Positions 63,809 through 64,000 of a DNA stretch of 64,000 nt are shown in pieces. The notes beneath the pieces are model-generated. The model was not told the DNA's origin and searched no databases. It saw only the letters and a program-made list of their open reading frames with translations. Every line of letters begins with the position of its first letter. Within the stretch, counting starts at the first letter, position 1. The translations under genes were made by a program, and so were the position numbers. This DNA is from Anaerolineae bacterium (GTDB lineage: Bacteria; Chloroflexota; Anaerolineae; Aggregatilineales; Phototrophicaceae). Location of the stretch: the NCBI GenBank assembly GCA_022823945.1, contig JAJEBK010000030.1, forward strand, positions 1 to 64,000. The letters run 5' to 3'.

Positions 63809-64000
63809 CTATACGCGTAGAACCCTGCTCGCCTGTTTCCCTTTTGGACCTTCGGTGATGGTGAATTCGACAGTCTCGCCTTGATCGAGGCTGCGGTAGC
63901 CCTCTCCGTCGATGGCTGAATAGTGGACAAAGATGTCTGGACCTTGCTGTTGTTCGATGAAACCATAGCCCTTTTCAGCGCTAAACCATTTCACCGTCCC
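63809..64000 (-). CDS. Cold-shock domain protein, partial (5' end off window)
   Basis: 64 codons are visible to the right edge; the first are GTVKWFSAEKGYGFIEQ, so the true ATG should lie a few codons beyond 64000. KGYGFI and DIFVHYSAI are the RNP1 and RNP2 nucleic acid-binding strands of CspA-family proteins. C-terminal VEFTITEGPKGKQASRVLRV is standard. It binds single-stranded RNA/DNA as a chaperone. A strong terminator follows at 63746-63782. Confidence 0.93.
   Translation of the reverse strand, partial: GTVKWFSAEKGYGFIEQQQGPDIFVHYSAIDGEGYRSLDQGETVEFTITEGPKGKQASRVLRV

Overview
The window looks like a chromosome segment of a Chloroflexota bacterium, probably from an Anaerolineae-like lineage. 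This is an inference from gene content and style: high-GC codon use, exported proteins with Thr/Pro linkers, family 5 peptide-type binding proteins, a PgpH-type 7TM-HD protein, bacterial-type RNase P RNA, and both Lgt and LspA. I see no phage, insertion sequence or CRISPR array. Most genes are housekeeping or small accessory genes packed in short operons, often with stop/start overlaps.

Layout. 1-1623 holds the start of an exported Fn3-like surface protein (minus strand). 2021-4357 encodes a TyrA-like dehydrogenase, an HD hydrolase and a site-2 protease. 4555-9249 holds a lipid glycosyltransferase, an exported beta-propeller-like protein, a 52-residue protein, a histidine phosphatase and an MFS transporter. 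tRNA-Pro(CGG) lies at 9290-9363. 9413-11131 encodes a CDP-alcohol phosphatidyltransferase and Lgt. 11217-17554 holds a metallo-hydrolase, an unusual binding protein whose segments are in circularly permuted order, two permeases and glycerol kinase. 17619-20494 is lon with a small membrane gene. 20717-27245 encodes an L,D-transpeptidase, an S9 peptidase, a cation antiporter, a second metallo-hydrolase and an RDD protein. 27276-38645 is a mixed accessory stretch: TPR, GH13, EamA, GNAT, LspA, APH kinase, MFS, RraA-like, two tandem SDRs, DUF952, a Cys/Met-metabolism PLP enzyme and another GNAT. 38646-40350 is a sulfur-transfer operon behind a polycysteine leader. 40365-48878 is a long minus-strand gene series (aminotransferase, dgkA, ybeY, pgpH, yqeY, mtaB). 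48986-50668 is aspartokinase behind a Thr/Met leader. 50665-61683 holds an alpha/beta hydrolase, a phosphodiester glycosidase, an aminotransferase, a conventional SBP-permease-permease operon, a cytochrome c lipoprotein, a methyltransferase and a transglutaminase. The window ends with rnpB, a sulfatase and a partial cold-shock gene.

Three observations stand out. (1) A 20-residue leader peptide with a Cys-Cys-Cys run sits exactly at the predicted transcription start, making it leaderless, and is followed by an intrinsic terminator in front of a rhodanese-sufE pair: a candidate cysteine attenuator. (2) Aspartokinase is preceded by a Thr/Met-rich leader peptide, a terminator and a perfect 8-bp antiterminator pairing: a textbook-style attenuator. 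(3) A family 5 solute-binding protein has its N-terminal segment at its C terminus. A conventionally ordered paralogue in the same window serves as an internal control.

A dispersed family of G/C-rich palindromic intergenic elements occurs in at least four places plus a remnant. Functions are assigned from sequence patterns read by eye. No database search, alignment or folding program was run.
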